Origin: Burkholderia pyrrocinia
GTDB lineage: Bacteria > Pseudomonadota > Gammaproteobacteria > Burkholderiales > Burkholderiaceae
Assembly: GCF_022809715.1 (NCBI RefSeq)
Contig: NZ_CP094460.1
Coordinates: forward strand, 1,860,001 to 1,924,000
DNA length: 64,000 nt
Reading direction: 5' to 3'
Part shown: positions 35,219 through 44,780 of the stretch, one piece after another
How the letters are laid out: the number at the start of each line of letters is the position of its first letter
How positions within the stretch are numbered: the stretch's first letter is position 1
Notes under the pieces: generated by a model
Database searches by the model: none
What the model was told of the DNA's origin: nothing
The model's input: the letters and a program-made list of their open reading frames with translations, nothing else
Made by a program: the position numbers and the translations under genes

Positions 35219-35979
35219 ATGTTCGATCGATACCTCGGCCTGTGGGGCCTCGTTCCCGACGGCGGCCCGATCCTGACCGCGAGCGGCGGCCTGCTGCCCG
35301 TTCTCTGGCACGCGCGGCCGGCGATGCTGAAGGTCGCCACGTGCGACGAAGAGCGTCGCGGCAACGCGCTGATGACCTGGTGGAACGGGCAAGGCACCGC
35401 GCAGGTGTGGCAGCACGACAGCGACGCGATCCTGCTCGAACGCGCGCAGCCGGCACCGTCGCTGGCCGGCTTTTCGGCTTCGGGTCATGACGACGACGCG
35501 ATGCGCATCGTGCGCCGGAGCCGCCGGCGGTCGTGCCGCTGCACGACTGGTTCCATGCACTGCTGTCGGATGCCGCGGCCAACGACGTGCTGCGCCGATC
35601 GGCCGCAACGGCGCGCGCGCTGCTGTCAGCGCAGCCCGTCGACGAAGTCGTCCTGCACGGCGACATCCATCACGGCAACATCCTGCATTTCGGCGCACGC
35701 GGCTGGCTCGCGATCGACCCGAAGGGGCTGCGCGGCGATCGCGCGTTCGACTACGCGAACCTGTTCTGCAATCCCGCGCACGACATCGCGGTCGACCCGA
35801 TGCGCTTCGAGCAACGCGTCGCATGCGTGGCCGACGCCGCGCAGCTCGACCGCCGCCGGCTGCTGCAGTGGATTCTCGCGTGGGCGGGCCTGTCGGCCGT
35901 ATGGCTGATGGAAGACGGCCTGCCGCCCGATACGCGGCTGCAGGTCGCGGCGCTGGCCGCGACCGCGCTCGGCCTGTAG
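35219..35979 (+). pseudogene. Broken aminoglycoside phosphotransferase (APH(6)-like) gene
   Basis: Frame 1 (35219 to about 35516) encodes MFDRYLGLWGLVPDGGP... to DDAMRIV. The rest, VVPLHDWFHALL to HGDIHHGNILHFGARGWLAIDPKG, continues in another frame to a stop at 35979. HGDIHHGN and DPKG are the catalytic and metal-binding motifs of the streptomycin 6-kinase-like family. About 10-12 residues between AMRIV and the EPPAVVPL segment, expected in intact relatives, seem deleted at the junction near 35510-35520, giving the frameshift. A sequencing error could explain a shift but not the missing residues. Confidence 0.75.
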
Positions 35980-36114
35980 CGAGCACGACGCCGGCCGCAC
36001 CGTCCATGAAAAAAGGTTCTTCGCGGATTTCCGTGGATGTCGCTGTCCGCCCCACTGCTGCGAATCGCGCGGAATCTGCTAGTGGGCAATACTCCTCTAT
36101 CGGCCACATCGGAC

Positions 36115-36134
36115 TGTAATCGAGTGTAATCGAT
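36115..36134. repeat. Short tandem repeat
   Basis: Two copies of TGTAATCGA(G/T) in tandem, upstream of the AidA-like gene. Confidence 0.6.
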
Positions 36135-36223
36135 TCGCGCGCCAATTCCGCCTACGCTGCTAGAACTCTTTGGAAAGATTCGAATTCTTCGATCGAGAAG
36201 ATTTTAAATCCAGAAGAGAAATG

Positions 36224-36238
36224 GGTGCTGCAAGCACC
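36224..36238. promoter_or_regulatory. Inverted repeat in the aidA-like leader
   Basis: GGTGCT-GCA-AGCACC, a perfect 6-bp stem 34 bp before the start codon. Could be a protein site or leader hairpin. No convincing LuxR-type cep box was seen. Confidence 0.4.
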
Positions 36239-36272
36239 TTTGCTTTGACACAAATTTACTTCGGAGAAAACC

Positions 36273-36842
36273 ATGGGACATCGCGAAATTCTCGCTGGCG
36301 CACCCGCAACAATCGAAATTGTTGCATTGTTTGACGTCGAGTTAATTCTGCACGATTATCCAATAAAGAATAACAATACTCCTCAGGCCGCCACGTGGAT
36401 CAAACACGGGCCAGAATCAGTAAAATATGCGTATCTGGTTGCTCCTGAGGAGTATGTGGAGCCCAAAACAAACGCGACACCGGATCTCACGATTTATGGC
36501 CTTACCGGCGATACCGTCCGTTGGCGCGGTCTCTCCTTCAGTGGAAACATCAACCATGCGGGAGCCCTAGTTGCGATCAAACCTAATGGGATCCTACATG
36601 TCCTTCATTTTAAGGACTCTCCGTTTGATGTCCCGGGGTCTTATTTGGGTTACAACATTGACAAAGGTGAACCTTACGATATTAAGCAGTTTTTGGATAA
36701 CCGTATCGATTCTTCTGTTATTGGCACTGGAACAGATAATTATATTGTAGTGTTTGCGTTAATGGAGGTTGATCGCAGAACTGGAAATATCGGCAAGATT
36801 GGATATTATCAGTGGGACCCGAAAGTTACCTGCCACGCTTGA
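36273..36842 (+). CDS. AidA/PixA-family (inclusion body) protein
   Basis: 189 residues, ribosome site GGAGAAAACC. IVALFDVELILHDYP, a KYAYLVAPEEYV strand and TGDTVRWRGLSFSGN are the signature of the PixA/AidA family. Xenorhabdus PixA forms inclusion bodies, and Burkholderia AidA is quorum-sensing controlled and linked to nematode killing. The gene is clearly AT-richer than its neighbours and uses many AT-ending codons, which points to recent acquisition. It is flanked by a broken resistance gene and a transposase scar. Function here is inferred from the family only. Confidence 0.82.
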   Translation: MGHREILAGAPATIEIVALFDVELILHDYPIKNNNTPQAATWIKHGPESVKYAYLVAPEEYVEPKTNATPDLTIYGLTGDTVRWRGLSFSGNINHAGALVAIKPNGILHVLHFKDSPFDVPGSYLGYNIDKGEPYDIKQFLDNRIDSSVIGTGTDNYIVVFALMEVDRRTGNIGKIGYYQWDPKVTCHA

Positions 36843-36929
36843 ACCGGAATCCAATTGACGTTAGGGGCGGCGATATCTCTCCGGCAGTCGCTGAACATGA
36901 AGCCGCCCCAATTTCGAGTCGATAAGGTT

Positions 36930-37203
36930 CCTTGCAATGCCGTTCCGCAAGATTGCGCGCGCGTTCACGAAAATGCTCGGGACGTGGCGCGGAAGCTATC
37001 GGCACACCGGAGTTCAAACAATAGCGCCGCGAGCGAAAGAAGGTCGAGATGCTGTTCGCGCATCTGAAGCTCGATCGCTGAGGCCACGAGAGCTGAGCGG
37101 AGTGCAGGACGAATTCCTGTTGGCAACAACTGCGCAAAACCTGCGACGAATGGCTAAACGGTTGGCGCCGCTCGGCAACGAGATGATTGCGATGGCGGTG
37201 TAG
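36930..37203 (+). pseudogene. Decayed transposase C-terminus (IS1182-like)
   Basis: Fragments in three frames line up with the end of a DDE transposase: PFRKIAR, VHENARDVARKL, TPEFKQ then a stop then RRERKKVEMLFAHLKLDR then a stop, and LSGVQDEFLLATTAQNLRRMAKRL. The ERKKVEMLFAHLK and DEFLLA-TAQNLR-L patterns are typical of IS1182/IS5-group enzymes. At least two frameshifts and two stop codons make it inactive. No terminal repeats were found. Confidence 0.72.
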
Positions 37204-37374
37204 CCATGCGATGAGAGGCGAAAGCTTCTTCGAAGTCAGGCGCATCGATTCAACCGAACCTCATCGCAAGTGCAAGTGAGTTATGGACGTCGTCCGAGCC
37301 GAGTATTCCAACGGAATCGGCCGATCGCCGACAGTCTGCCTCGCGTTCCCCGGTAATCCGCGATGAACCTGAAA

Positions 37375-37404
37375 AAAGCCCGCCGGCATGCACCGGCGGG
37401 CTTT
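37375..37404 (-). terminator. Rho-independent terminator of the ureidoglycine aminohydrolase gene
   Basis: Perfect stem AAGCCCGCCGG / CCGGCGGGCTT with a six-base loop; on the minus strand it ends in a six-T run. Confidence 0.9.
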
Positions 37405-37428
37405 CCCATTCGACTACTGGCGCGGCGC

Positions 37429-38265
37429 TTAGCGCGCGAGATTCAGCGTCAGGTTCATGTGACGGTTCACATCCTTGTACAGCAGGTAGCGGAAGCGGCC
37501 AGGGCCGCCCGAATAGCATGCCTGCGGGCAGAACGCGCGCAGCCACATGAAGTCGCCCGCTTCCACCTCGACCCAGTCCTGGTTCAGGCGATAGACGGCC
37601 TTGCCTTCGAGCACGTACAGGCCGTGCTCCATCACGTGCGTTTCAGCAAACGGAATCACGCCGCCCGGCTCGAACGTCACGATGTTCACGTGCATGTCGT
37701 GGCGCATGTCGCTCATGTCGACGAAGCGCGTCGTCACCCACGCGCCGTTGGTGCCCGGCATCGGGATCGGTTCGACGTCCTGCTCGTTGGTCACGAAGGC
37801 TTCGGGGAGCGGGATGCCGTCGACGGCCTGGTAATGCTTGCGGACCCAGTGGAAGCGCACCGCGGCATCGCTGACGTTGTGCAGCGTCCAGTCCGCGCCC
37901 GGCGGAATGAACGCGTAGCCGCCCGGCTTCAGCACGTGCTTCGAGCCCTGCAGCGTCAGCTCGGCCTCGCCTTCGACGACGAACAGCACGGCTTCGGCGT
38001 TCTTGTCCTGCTCCGGCTTGTCGCTGCCGCCGCCCGGGTTCACTTCGACGATGTACTGCGAGAAGGTTTCGGCGAAACCCGACAGCGGGCGGGCGATCAC
38101 CCACAGGCGCGTGTTCGTCCAGAACGGCAGCCAGCTCGTGACGATGTCGCGCATCACCCCCTTCGGGATCACCGCGTACGCTTCGGTGAACATCGCGCGA
38201 TCGGTCAGCAGATCGGTCTGCGGCGGGTGGCCGCCGTGCGGCGCGTAATACGTTGTCTTAGACAT
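37429..38265 (-). CDS. allE: (S)-ureidoglycine aminohydrolase
   Basis: 278-residue bicupin. TYYAPHGGHPPQTDLLTDRAMFTEAYAVIPKGVMRDIVTS is the characteristic N-terminus. The second cupin holds metal-ligand candidates in FAETHVMEHGLYVLEGKAVY (Glu, His, His), and the final DFMWLRAFCPQACYSGGPG matches the Mn2+ enzyme that converts ureidoglycine to ureidoglycolate and ammonia in allantoin use. It stands alone here with its own terminator. ATG 38271 is an alternative start two codons upstream. Confidence 0.9.
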   Translation of the reverse strand: MSKTTYYAPHGGHPPQTDLLTDRAMFTEAYAVIPKGVMRDIVTSWLPFWTNTRLWVIARPLSGFAETFSQYIVEVNPGGGSDKPEQDKNAEAVLFVVEGEAELTLQGSKHVLKPGGYAFIPPGADWTLHNVSDAAVRFHWVRKHYQAVDGIPLPEAFVTNEQDVEPIPMPGTNGAWVTTRFVDMSDMRHDMHVNIVTFEPGGVIPFAETHVMEHGLYVLEGKAVYRLNQDWVEVEAGDFMWLRAFCPQACYSGGPGRFRYLLYKDVNRHMNLTLNLAR

Positions 38266-39142
38266 ATGCATCCAGGCAATGGGTTGGTCCGGCCCCGGGC
38301 GCAAACGGCGTCGGGCGGCACGCATGCGCGTGGGGCGCGCTTGCGGCGGCGGGACATCGTTGCCGGGGTGGCTTGAAAGCGCACGCGCCTTCGTTCGGTC
38401 GGCCAGGCTTCGCGACGGATCCGTCCGGTTGATCGGACGCGGCGACCGATGCCGGTGGGTCCGGCGGCCGGGCCGCGGCGCTCGCGATCATGCGGCGAGG
38501 CGAGACGCGGCGGATGGCTCGGTTCGATTCCGTACGCGGGCATCGCTGACGATAGCGAAGCCGAGCGCGATCGACCAATTAAATGTTGCGATGCTATCCA
38601 TTCGATTTCCCACTACCCGCCGGTGCGTGCGATGCGCGGTGAGCGGTGTAGCGCGACGGGCCGCGTATCAGGGAAATCCTCACGGTCGGGGGTGACGCGA
38701 ACGATTGCCCGGACGTTGGGGATGCGACGCATCCGATCGCGGCAACACTGGTTGCACGCGCGGGCCGCGATACATCTGGTTACGCAGATCGAGGATGGTC
38801 AATGCACGCGTGGCCGCGAAGCACTCCGCCCCGGTCGCGAACCATCGTCAGGCTGGAACCGGCAGACGTGTCGAACGGAATCTGCGTAATGGCGTTCGCC
38901 GATCTTGCGCCGGCGCATTCAGGCGCGGCAGGCTATGTAGTCGGGAAGCGGGGGAATACGGCGAGGAGAGAAATTGCCGGCCCGTCGATCGGGCGTATGG
39001 CAGCGGCTGATGGAGCCGGAAAGGGTCGCCGGGCTAGCCGGCGATTGCGGCCCGGCAGGCCGCCGGGCCGATTCTCGCGTCGGGTGCCGACGCCGTCGGC
39101 GCGAAGGTGCGCAGATCGCGCACCGTGCCGCGCCAGCGGCGA
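38266..39142. other. Long stretch without a convincing gene
   Basis: 877 bp. Several overlapping open frames of 80-140 codons occur, but none shows a family pattern, a ribosome site or a consistent codon bias. An AT-richer block at 38570-38620 probably holds the allE promoter. No tRNA or repeat seen. Confidence 0.5.
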
Positions 39143-39598
39143 TCAGTCCCAGTCGCGGTGGTGATGATGCTTGTGGCGACGATAGCCGCGATCGCCGCGA
39201 TAACCGCGATCGCCGTAATCGCGTTCGTACGAGCTGCGCGACATGTTGCCGCCGAGCGCCGCGCCCGCACCGCCGCCGACCGCCGCGCCCAGCAGGCCGC
39301 CGGTGCGGCCGCCCATCGCGTTGCCTGCCGCGGTACCTGCGCCGCCGCCGAGTGCGCCGCCGATGATCGCGCCGGTGCGCTCGCGACGGTTCGACGTCAC
39401 CGCGCCACCCGCGCCGCCGCCGATGGCGCCGCCGATTACCGAGCCGGTGCTGCCGCCGACCGCGCCGCCGACCGCTGCGCCGGCAACCCCGCCGAGCGCG
39501 CCGCCAAGCGCGTTGTTCAAGTCACCGGCCAGTGCCGGCAGTGCAGTCGTGCCGGTCAGCGCGGCGACGACGAGAGCGGGGGCGATTTTCTTCCACAT
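39143..39598 (-). CDS. Secreted glycine-zipper protein with a histidine-rich tail
   Basis: 151 residues. A signal peptide (KKIAPALVVAALTGTTALPALAG) is followed by a long run of G-x3-G-x3-G repeats (ALGGALGGVAGAAVGGAVGGSTG and similar) able to insert in or span a membrane. It ends in a basic, tyrosine/arginine-rich tail (YERDYGDRGYRG) and HKHHHH. The tail could bind metal or nucleic acid. Glycine-zipper proteins of this kind are often outer-membrane or stress related. Function unknown. Confidence 0.8.
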   Translation of the reverse strand: MWKKIAPALVVAALTGTTALPALAGDLNNALGGALGGVAGAAVGGAVGGSTGSVIGGAIGGGAGGAVTSNRRERTGAIIGGALGGGAGTAAGNAMGGRTGGLLGAAVGGGAGAALGGNMSRSSYERDYGDRGYRGDRGYRRHKHHHHRDWD

Positions 39599-39977
39599 TC
39601 CCGTATTCTTCCTTGTTCGCAATCTGGTTATCGAAGGTCCGCTCGGTACGACGATCTGAATCGATCGATGTCGGTTCAGGCATTGTGCCGAACCCCGGAC
39701 CAATTCATTTCATTGAGCTTGCGGCGAAGAATAGCATCGGTCCCACACCCCTGCCGTGGACATTCTGGTAACAAGTTGTTTACGAATAACGGACGTCGAA
39801 CGCTCTTCCCGAAATCGCCTGAAACCCTTGCCGGCATTGACTTCCGCGAGGGTCCGGCCCTGTGGAACGGCAGGCTGGCCACGTGCAACGTCGCACGTTC
39901 GAGACACACGTGGCAACACATCGGGCACGTGTCGTGAGCGCGCGCCGAAACGATGGTCAGGGGAATGGGATGAGGGG
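39599..39977. other. Intergenic region
   Basis: 379 bp between the glycine-zipper gene (its upstream side) and the end of a methyltransferase-like gene on the same strand. It probably carries the glycine-zipper promoter. No gene or known site seen. Confidence 0.45.
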
Positions 39978-40637
39978 TCAGTACACGCCGGGCAGCAGCC
40001 GCCAGGTCCGCGCGCAATATGCGTCGTATTCGGCGCCGAATTGCGAACGCAGCAGCGCTTCCTCGGAGCGGATGCGCGCGACGAGCGGCACCGTCATCAG
40101 CGCGACCAGCAGCACGCCGACGCCCGAGCGGAACGCGAGCGCCCAGCCGACCGAATTGACGAGCAGGCCGAGATAGCTCGGATTGCGGATGCGGCGATAG
40201 ATGCCGTCGGTCATGAGCGTATGGCCCGGCTGGATCGCGACGAGCCCGCTGAAGCGCTTGCCGAGCACGAACACGGGCCAGATGCGCAGCGCACCGCCCG
40301 CGATGTACAGCGCGACGCCGAACCATCGCACCGCATCGCCGCCGAAGGTCCAGACGTCGAGCCGGTCGGTCAGTGCGGGCAGATACGCGAGCAGGAAGCC
40401 GCTCACCGCGAATGCCGCAAGCACCCAGCGGTTGTCGCGGTTCTCGCGCTCGCCGGCGCTCAGGTTGCCTTCGGTGAACATCACGACGACGGCCATCGCG
40501 AGTGTCGCGACGACGATGACGATCAGCGGCGGATGCGAGAAAAAGGCGGCGAACCCGCCGAAACCGAGCACGGCGAGCCCGAGATAGACGAGCGTGGCTA
40601 CGCCCGACAGGACAACGGCCTTGCGTGTGATGGACAT
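39978..40637 (-). CDS. Isoprenylcysteine carboxyl methyltransferase-like membrane protein
   Basis: 219 residues with about six hydrophobic segments. The C-terminal TDGIYRRIRNPSYLGLLVNSVGWAL and RIRSEEALLRSQFGAEYDAYCARTWRLLPGVY match the ICMT/phospholipid methyltransferase signature, in which the RNPxY and EE motifs hold SAM. The substrate in bacteria is uncertain (lipid or small hydrophobic acceptor). Confidence 0.88.
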   Translation of the reverse strand: MSITRKAVVLSGVATLVYLGLAVLGFGGFAAFFSHPPLIVIVVATLAMAVVVMFTEGNLSAGERENRDNRWVLAAFAVSGFLLAYLPALTDRLDVWTFGGDAVRWFGVALYIAGGALRIWPVFVLGKRFSGLVAIQPGHTLMTDGIYRRIRNPSYLGLLVNSVGWALAFRSGVGVLLVALMTVPLVARIRSEEALLRSQFGAEYDAYCARTWRLLPGVY

Positions 40638-40787
40638 GGCTGCCTCACAGGATGCACTTTCCTGTGAAGTATAGGAACCGCGCGCACGATGCGCAGCGTG
40701 CCGTCGTCATGCGGCGCGCGAATCCGCGCGAATCTTCCGGCGAAGCGCAACGAACCGGTGCGGGCAAGGCCCGCGCCGGGTACCCGA

Positions 40788-40952
40788 TCAGCGGATGCGG
40801 AAGTTGCCGCCGATCCCGACGCTGACGGGCGGCGCGTAATACGCCGGCGCGTAGCCGTAGTAGGCAGGCGCGGGCGCGTAACCGTACGGCGGCGCGACGT
40901 AGCAGCCGGACAGGCCGCCGATCAGGGCAAGCGTGATGAGAAGTCTGGACAT
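40788..40952 (-). CDS. Small Tyr/Pro/Ala-rich lipoprotein
   Basis: 54 residues. MSRLLITLALIGGLSGC gives a signal peptide with an LSGC lipobox; the mature part is a short low-complexity repeat (APPYGYAPAPAYYGYAPAYYAPP). Small lipoproteins of this type are common in Burkholderia. A longer frame adds eleven residues before the signal and is less likely. Confidence 0.65.
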   Translation of the reverse strand: MSRLLITLALIGGLSGCYVAPPYGYAPAPAYYGYAPAYYAPPVSVGIGGNFRIR

Positions 40953-41210
40953 GGCTCGATTCCCGGCGCGAAAGACGAATGACACCTTGCGAAGACCATG
41001 CCGCCGCGAGGGGCGGCGGCCGGCACGAAGAGGCGATCCGCTCTTCCTGTCGCTCGATGAAGTAATGCGCGGAGTCTAGCGCCGGGCTTGCCGAGCCGAG
41101 TTTCGCCGGCGGTTACACGTGTTACTTCGCGTGACCGCCGAAACAGGCGATGGCGGCGCGGCGGCCGGCCGATTCTCAGCCGCCGTGCCGCGCCGCGTGC
41201 CGTCGATCCG

Positions 41211-41630
41211 TTACACGAAACGCGCGCGAATGCGCTGCGCGATCGATTCGAGCGTCGCCGCGTCGGCGATGTCGCGTGCGTGCATCCGCAACTCGGCACC
41301 TTCCCAGCGCGGGATCACGTGGAAGTGCACGTGCGGGACCGTCTGGCCCGCCGCCGCGCCGTTGAACTGGCCGATGAACACGCCGTCCGGCTCGAGCGCC
41401 GCGCGCACGGCTGCCGCGACGCGCTGCGTCATGCGGATGCCGGCCGCGGCCGCGTCGCCGGACAGCTCGAAGATCTGCGCAGCCGGCTCCTTCGGGATCA
41501 CGAGCACGTGGCCGTCGGCCTGCGGCATCAGATCCATGATCGCGAGGGTCGCGTCGTCTTCCGCGACCTTCACGCACGGCAGTTCGCCGCGCAGGATCCT
41601 GGCGAACGGGTTGTTGTTGTCGTAGGACAT
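41211..41630 (-). CDS. HIT-family hydrolase
   Basis: 139 residues. The histidine triad HVHFH is at 100-104, preceded by FIGQFNGAAAGQTVPH; the N-terminal FARILRGELP and the ADGHVLVIPKEP segment are standard. It hydrolyses purine nucleotide phosphoramidates or dinucleoside polyphosphates (HinT-like). Stand-alone gene. Confidence 0.92.
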   Translation of the reverse strand: MSYDNNNPFARILRGELPCVKVAEDDATLAIMDLMPQADGHVLVIPKEPAAQIFELSGDAAAAGIRMTQRVAAAVRAALEPDGVFIGQFNGAAAGQTVPHVHFHVIPRWEGAELRMHARDIADAATLESIAQRIRARFV

Positions 41631-41915
41631 GGCGTTTTCCGATAACGGTTGAAGTGGGTGAGCGTTCGATGCCGGACGATTATCGGCCTTCGGCGCGCAG
41701 GATTTCAACTTGTCAGGCCGTGTCGCCATTGCAGCGAACAATCGATGCCGGCGCGCATGCAACGTGCACAGCCGGTTGGAATAAGCAGCCGTCGCCATCC
41801 GTTTATTTCGAGCGCGGGTTCGCGCGGCAAGATCGCGAACCCGTGCCGGACACCCGTCGGCTGCGCTGGCCGGCAGCCGGGATGACTGCTCGCGTTCATC
41901 AACCGGAGTCATGCC

Positions 41916-43097
41916 ATGGACCCTCTCCCCTCCTGTCGTTCCCCCGCCCCGCCCGTCTTCGCCGCGCACCCGCCGGCATACGCGCGCGCCTCGCACGCGC
42001 TGGCGCGCACGTTATGCCGTGCGGCTTGCGCCGCCGGGCTGGCCGCCTTGTCGTCGACGTTCGCGTGGGCCGGCGGCAACGACATCATCCTGCCGCCTTC
42101 GTCGGTCACCGCATCGACCGTGCCCGCCAACGGCGATCTCAATCCGTACGGCATCGCGTTCGTGCCACGCGGCGTGCCGACCTGGAGCCCGCTGAAACCG
42201 GGTGACGTCGTCGTGTCGAACTTCAACGCGGCGTCGAACCTGCAAGGCACCGGCACGACGATCGTGAAGCTGTCGCCCGGCAATACGCCGGCGACGTTCT
42301 TCCAGGGCCGCAATCTCGGCCTGACGACTGCGCTCGCGGTGCTGCGCAGCGGCTTCGTGCTGGTCGGCAACGTGCCGACACCGGACGGCAAGACCGTGGC
42401 CGCGCCGGGCTCGCTGCTCGTCATCAATCCGGCGGGCAATCTCGTCACGCAACTGGTCAGCGCCACGCTGCTCGACGGGCCGTGGGACATGACCGTGATC
42501 GATCGCGGCCAGCGCGTGACCGCGTTCGTGTCGAACGTACTGAACGGCACGGTCGCACGGATCGAACTGGCGATCGGCAACGACGGCGTCACGATGCTGC
42601 CGGGTTCGCGCATCATCGCGTCGGGCTACGTGAACCGGACCGATCCGAATGCACTCGTCGTCGGCCCGACCGGCCTTGCGTACGACCCGAACATCGACGT
42701 CCTGTATGTCGCGTCCACCGGCGACAACGCGGTGTTCGCGATCCAGAACGCCGCGTCGACGAATCGCAACGGCGGCGTCGGACGAATGATCTACTTCGAC
42801 ACGAAGCACCTGCACGGCCCGCTCGCGCTGGCGCTCGCGCCGAACGGCCATCTCGTGACCGCGAACGGCGACGCGGTCAATCCGGACCCGCTGCAACCGA
42901 GCGAGATCGTCGAATTCACGGTGGACGGGCGCTTCGTCGCGCAGATGCAGGTCGATATCGTGCCGGGCGCGGCATTCGGCCTTGCATTCGGGCGAGGCAG
43001 CAAAGGCCAGCCGCAATTCGCGGCTGTCGACGACAACACGAATACCGCGACGGTCTGGACACTGCGTTTGGACAACGACAACAACAACGCGCAATGA
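41916..43097 (+). CDS. Secreted NHL/beta-propeller-like protein
   Basis: 393 residues. A long N-terminal export signal (hydrophobic ACAAGLAALSSTFAWA near residues 37-52) and then repeated strands such as GDVVVSNFN, SGFVLVGNVPTPDG, RVTAFVSNVLNGTVARIEL, VLYVASTGDNAVFAI, GHLVTANGDAVNP. This is the layout of a six- or seven-bladed propeller. No catalytic motif recognised. Followed by a perfect palindrome at 43108. Confidence 0.75.
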   Translation: MDPLPSCRSPAPPVFAAHPPAYARASHALARTLCRAACAAGLAALSSTFAWAGGNDIILPPSSVTASTVPANGDLNPYGIAFVPRGVPTWSPLKPGDVVVSNFNAASNLQGTGTTIVKLSPGNTPATFFQGRNLGLTTALAVLRSGFVLVGNVPTPDGKTVAAPGSLLVINPAGNLVTQLVSATLLDGPWDMTVIDRGQRVTAFVSNVLNGTVARIELAIGNDGVTMLPGSRIIASGYVNRTDPNALVVGPTGLAYDPNIDVLYVASTGDNAVFAIQNAASTNRNGGVGRMIYFDTKHLHGPLALALAPNGHLVTANGDAVNPDPLQPSEIVEFTVDGRFVAQMQVDIVPGAAFGLAFGRGSKGQPQFAAVDDNTNTATVWTLRLDNDNNNAQ

Positions 43098-43107
43098 CGC
43101 ACCACGT

Positions 43108-43131
43108 GGACGGGCCGCATGCGGCCCGTCC
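43108..43131. terminator. 24-bp perfect palindrome after the propeller gene
   Basis: GGACGGGCCGCA and its complement, 10 bp after the stop. Terminator-like stem without a T-run. Confidence 0.5.
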
Positions 43132-43288
43132 ATATGCGCGATCGACACATACGATTCACACACGCCGGGCAACCTCCGCCCGACCGACGCCACCCGGCGT
43201 CGCAAGCACCCGCGATTGCCACCGCTTGCCCGAACCTGCGACACTGCCGGTTCATCGCCCGCCTGCAGACAACCGAGGACGCTCGCGC

Positions 43289-44689
43289 ATGACGACACCC
43301 ATCAAGACGTTGATCCGACGGGGCGCGGCCCTCGTGCTGCTGGCCGCGGTCGGCTATGCCGGATACATGCTGTCGCGGCTTGCGCCGATCGCGACCGGCT
43401 ATGCCGCCAAGGCGCTGTGCTCCGGCGTGTTCGTGTCGGGCCGCCCGGCCGCGTCCGTGATCGACGTCGACATCATGGCCGGCGTGCATCCGCTGCTGAA
43501 ACTGGTGCGTCCGTCGCTCGATCCCGACCATCATCGTACGATGGCGACCTTCGCCGGCTTCGCCGGGCGCGAAGCCGACTTCCGGCCCGGGCTCGGCTGC
43601 ACGCTCGCGCTCGGGCCGTCGTCTGCCACATTGCCGGCCGCGTTGCCCGTTCTCCCCGACCCGCCGCCCGCGCAGCCCGCACCCGCCGCGCCGCCCGCCG
43701 GCATCGACGCGCACAAGCTGCAGACCGCGCTCGACCGCGCATTCGACGAACCCGATCCGGCGCGGCCGCGGCGCACGCGCGCGGTCGTCGTGATGTGGCG
43801 CGGCCAGGTGATCGCCGAACGTTATGCGCCCGGCTTCACGGCCGACACGCCGCTGCCCGGCTGGTCGATGACGAAGACCGTGACGGCCGCGCTGGTCGGC
43901 ATGCTCGTCGCACAGCACAAGCTGTCGCCCGACGCGTCGGCGCTGCTGCCCGAATGGCGCGCCAGCGGCGACCCGCGCGCGGCCATCACGCTCGACGAAC
44001 TGCTGCGGATGACGAGCGGCCTGCAATTCAACGAGGACTACGACGACCCGCTGTCCGACGTCGCCGTGATGCTGTTCACGCAGCCCGATACCGCTCGGTT
44101 CGCGTCGGCGAAGCCGCTCGCCGCGACACCCGGCACGCAGTGGTACTACTCGAGCGGCACGAGCGCGATCATCGCGCGCGTGATGCGCGAAGCGATGGGC
44201 GGCAGCGACGATGACTACCTCGCGTTTCCGCGCCGCGCGCTGTTCGCGCCGCTCGGGATGCGCAGCGCGGTGTTCGAGCCCGATGCGTCCGGCACGCTCG
44301 GCAGCTCGTCGTACATGTATGCGAGCGCGCGCGACTGGGCGCGCTTCGGGCAACTTCTGCTGCAGGACGGCGAGTGGAACGGGCAGCGGCTGCTGCCGGC
44401 GGGCTGGGTGCGCTACCTGACGCGCGCGACGCCGCAGTCGCCGCGCCGGGAATTCGGCGCGCATCTGTGGGTCAAGGTGCCGGAGCCGTTCAACGATCTC
44501 GATCCGCATGCGAACGCGATGCCGGCCGACGCGTTTCATGCGGTCGGCCATGAAGGCCAGTTCGTCAGCGTGGTGCCGAGCCGTCAGCTGGTGGTCGTGC
44601 GGCTCGGGCTGTCGCGGCCGGAATCCGCGTGGAACCACGACGCGTTTCTCGCGCGCGTGCTCGACGCGGTGCCGGCGCCCGGCGCGTGA
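43289..44689 (+). CDS. Serine hydrolase, class C beta-lactamase family (membrane-anchored)
   Basis: 466 residues. An N-terminal membrane anchor (AALVLLAAVGYAGYML) and a 110-residue linker region with a proline/alanine stretch precede the hydrolase domain. SxxK is at Ser193-Lys196 (WSMTKT), YSS in WYYSSGTSA and HEG in VGHEGQFVS, matching the AmpC/esterase fold. It may act on cell-wall peptides, esters or D-amino acid amides in the periplasm. Start ATG 43289 chosen by the anchor. Confidence 0.88.
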   Translation: MTTPIKTLIRRGAALVLLAAVGYAGYMLSRLAPIATGYAAKALCSGVFVSGRPAASVIDVDIMAGVHPLLKLVRPSLDPDHHRTMATFAGFAGREADFRPGLGCTLALGPSSATLPAALPVLPDPPPAQPAPAAPPAGIDAHKLQTALDRAFDEPDPARPRRTRAVVVMWRGQVIAERYAPGFTADTPLPGWSMTKTVTAALVGMLVAQHKLSPDASALLPEWRASGDPRAAITLDELLRMTSGLQFNEDYDDPLSDVAVMLFTQPDTARFASAKPLAATPGTQWYYSSGTSAIIARVMREAMGGSDDDYLAFPRRALFAPLGMRSAVFEPDASGTLGSSSYMYASARDWARFGQLLLQDGEWNGQRLLPAGWVRYLTRATPQSPRREFGAHLWVKVPEPFNDLDPHANAMPADAFHAVGHEGQFVSVVPSRQLVVVRLGLSRPESAWNHDAFLARVLDAVPAPGA

Positions 44690-44780
44690 CGCCAGGCCTG
44701 CGAGCCCGCTGGCCCATGCACGCCGGCGATGACGCGGCGGCGATTGCAACGCCGCCGCGCCGCGCGCTACCTGCGATGCG

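Noticed and set aside
36140..36272. LuxR-type (cep) box before the AidA-like gene
   Set aside because: No CTG-N10-CAG palindrome with the expected core was found; only a GGTGCT/AGCACC repeat.
38279..38889. Possible genes of 100-146 codons in the allE upstream gap
   Set aside because: No ribosome site, no family resemblance and Arg-rich composition.
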